Positions 38,308 through 38,484 of a stretch of 38,484 bases of DNA are shown piece by piece (positions within the stretch are counted from its first letter, which is position 1; the number at the start of each line of letters is the position of its first letter). The notes under the pieces were generated by a model that was not told the DNA's origin, did not search any database, and saw nothing but the letters and a program-made list of their open reading frames with translations. The stretch covers positions 1 through 38,484 of the forward strand of contig PTLH01000007.1 in the NCBI GenBank assembly GCA_002938035.1, in the 5' to 3' direction. Made by a program: the position numbers and the translations under genes. This DNA is from Alphaproteobacteria bacterium MarineAlpha3_Bin6 (GTDB taxonomy: Bacteria > Pseudomonadota > Alphaproteobacteria > Rhodospirillales > UBA2165).

Positions 38308-38484
38308 TCACCTCTTAGAACCGGAAACAGCAGATCTCAAAACTTCGCTAATGCGTTCAGCATAGTCAAATGAGTGATCGGCCTGAAAAGATATGGTCGG
38401 TACAAATTTGAGTGTCAACTCCTGACCTAGGCGGTGTCTAATGAATGGGGTTGCCCTGCCCATAGCCGTTATCAGAGGCTCAGC
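38308..38484 (-). CDS. rbfA: Ribosome-binding factor A, C-terminal fragment
   Basis: The last 58 codons of a gene that begins beyond the window end translate to RATPFIRHRLGQELTLKFVPTI and HSFDYAERISEVLR, the conserved end of RbfA, which helps 16S rRNA maturation in 30S subunits. The usual neighbour truB follows directly. The N-terminal KH-like half is outside the window. Confidence 0.92.
   Translation of the reverse strand, partial: AEPLITAMGRATPFIRHRLGQELTLKFVPTISFQADHSFDYAERISEVLRSAVSGSKR

Overview
The window is a chromosomal segment of an alphaproteobacterium, probably marine and related to Rhodospirillales or SAR116. That placement rests on gene content and moderately low GC, not on a tree. 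Supporting signs are the cluster mutM-rpsT-dnaA-dnaN-recF-gyrB read away from ubiE-ubiB-coaBC-dut, an Irr-type Fur regulator beside fabA-fabB-fabI, a DUF3126 protein, the long form of dCTP deaminase, and a class A RNase P RNA. HldE suggests heptose-containing LPS.

Layout. 1-272: 3' end of a GGDEF diguanylate cyclase. 442-864: rnpB. 1020-4330 (+): dienelactone hydrolase, dCTP deaminase and an LsrF-type thiolase. 4336-6372 (-): RhaD-like aldolase/dehydrogenase fusion, converging on lsrF. 6627-7702 (-): DUF3126 protein and a glutathione S-transferase. 7809-11447 (+): bi-domain oxidoreductase and hldE. 11465-13438 (-): class A penicillin-binding protein. 13827-22015 (-): gyrB, recF, dnaN, dnaA, rpsT, mutM. 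22075-27774 (+): ubiE, ubiB, coaBC, dut, an Rrf2 regulator, a wrecked cysK and a MoeB/ThiF E1 enzyme. 27789-28220 (-): wrecked 2-hydroxyacid dehydrogenase. 28283-28792 (+): exported SH3 protein. 28812-31271 (-): rubrerythrin, Fe-S oxidoreductase and DUF3501. 31424-34610 (-): irr, fabI, fabB, fabA. 34735-38484 (-): pnp, rpsO, truB and the end of rbfA.

The main discovery candidate is the glutathione S-transferase at 7004-7702. The obvious reading frame starts late, at a GTG, and lacks the first strand and the active-site motif of the thioredoxin fold. Reading upstream in the same frame restores them exactly (ISFKT-x-PWVQRAV), with an in-frame TGA where cysteine-type GSTs carry the catalytic Cys. 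A hairpin that fits the bacterial SECIS geometry follows the TGA. This looks like a selenocysteine GST that standard annotation would truncate.

Other points of interest are two gene wrecks flanking thiF (cysK with its core deleted but both ends recognisable, and a dehydrogenase lacking its NAD domain), a MutM with Lys in place of the fourth zinc-finger Cys, an LsrF thiolase without an lsr operon, a rubrerythrin/Fe-S/DUF3501 cluster next to irr, and a perfect hairpin directly upstream of the dnaA ribosome binding site. No tRNA, rRNA, CRISPR array, insertion sequence or prophage was seen.
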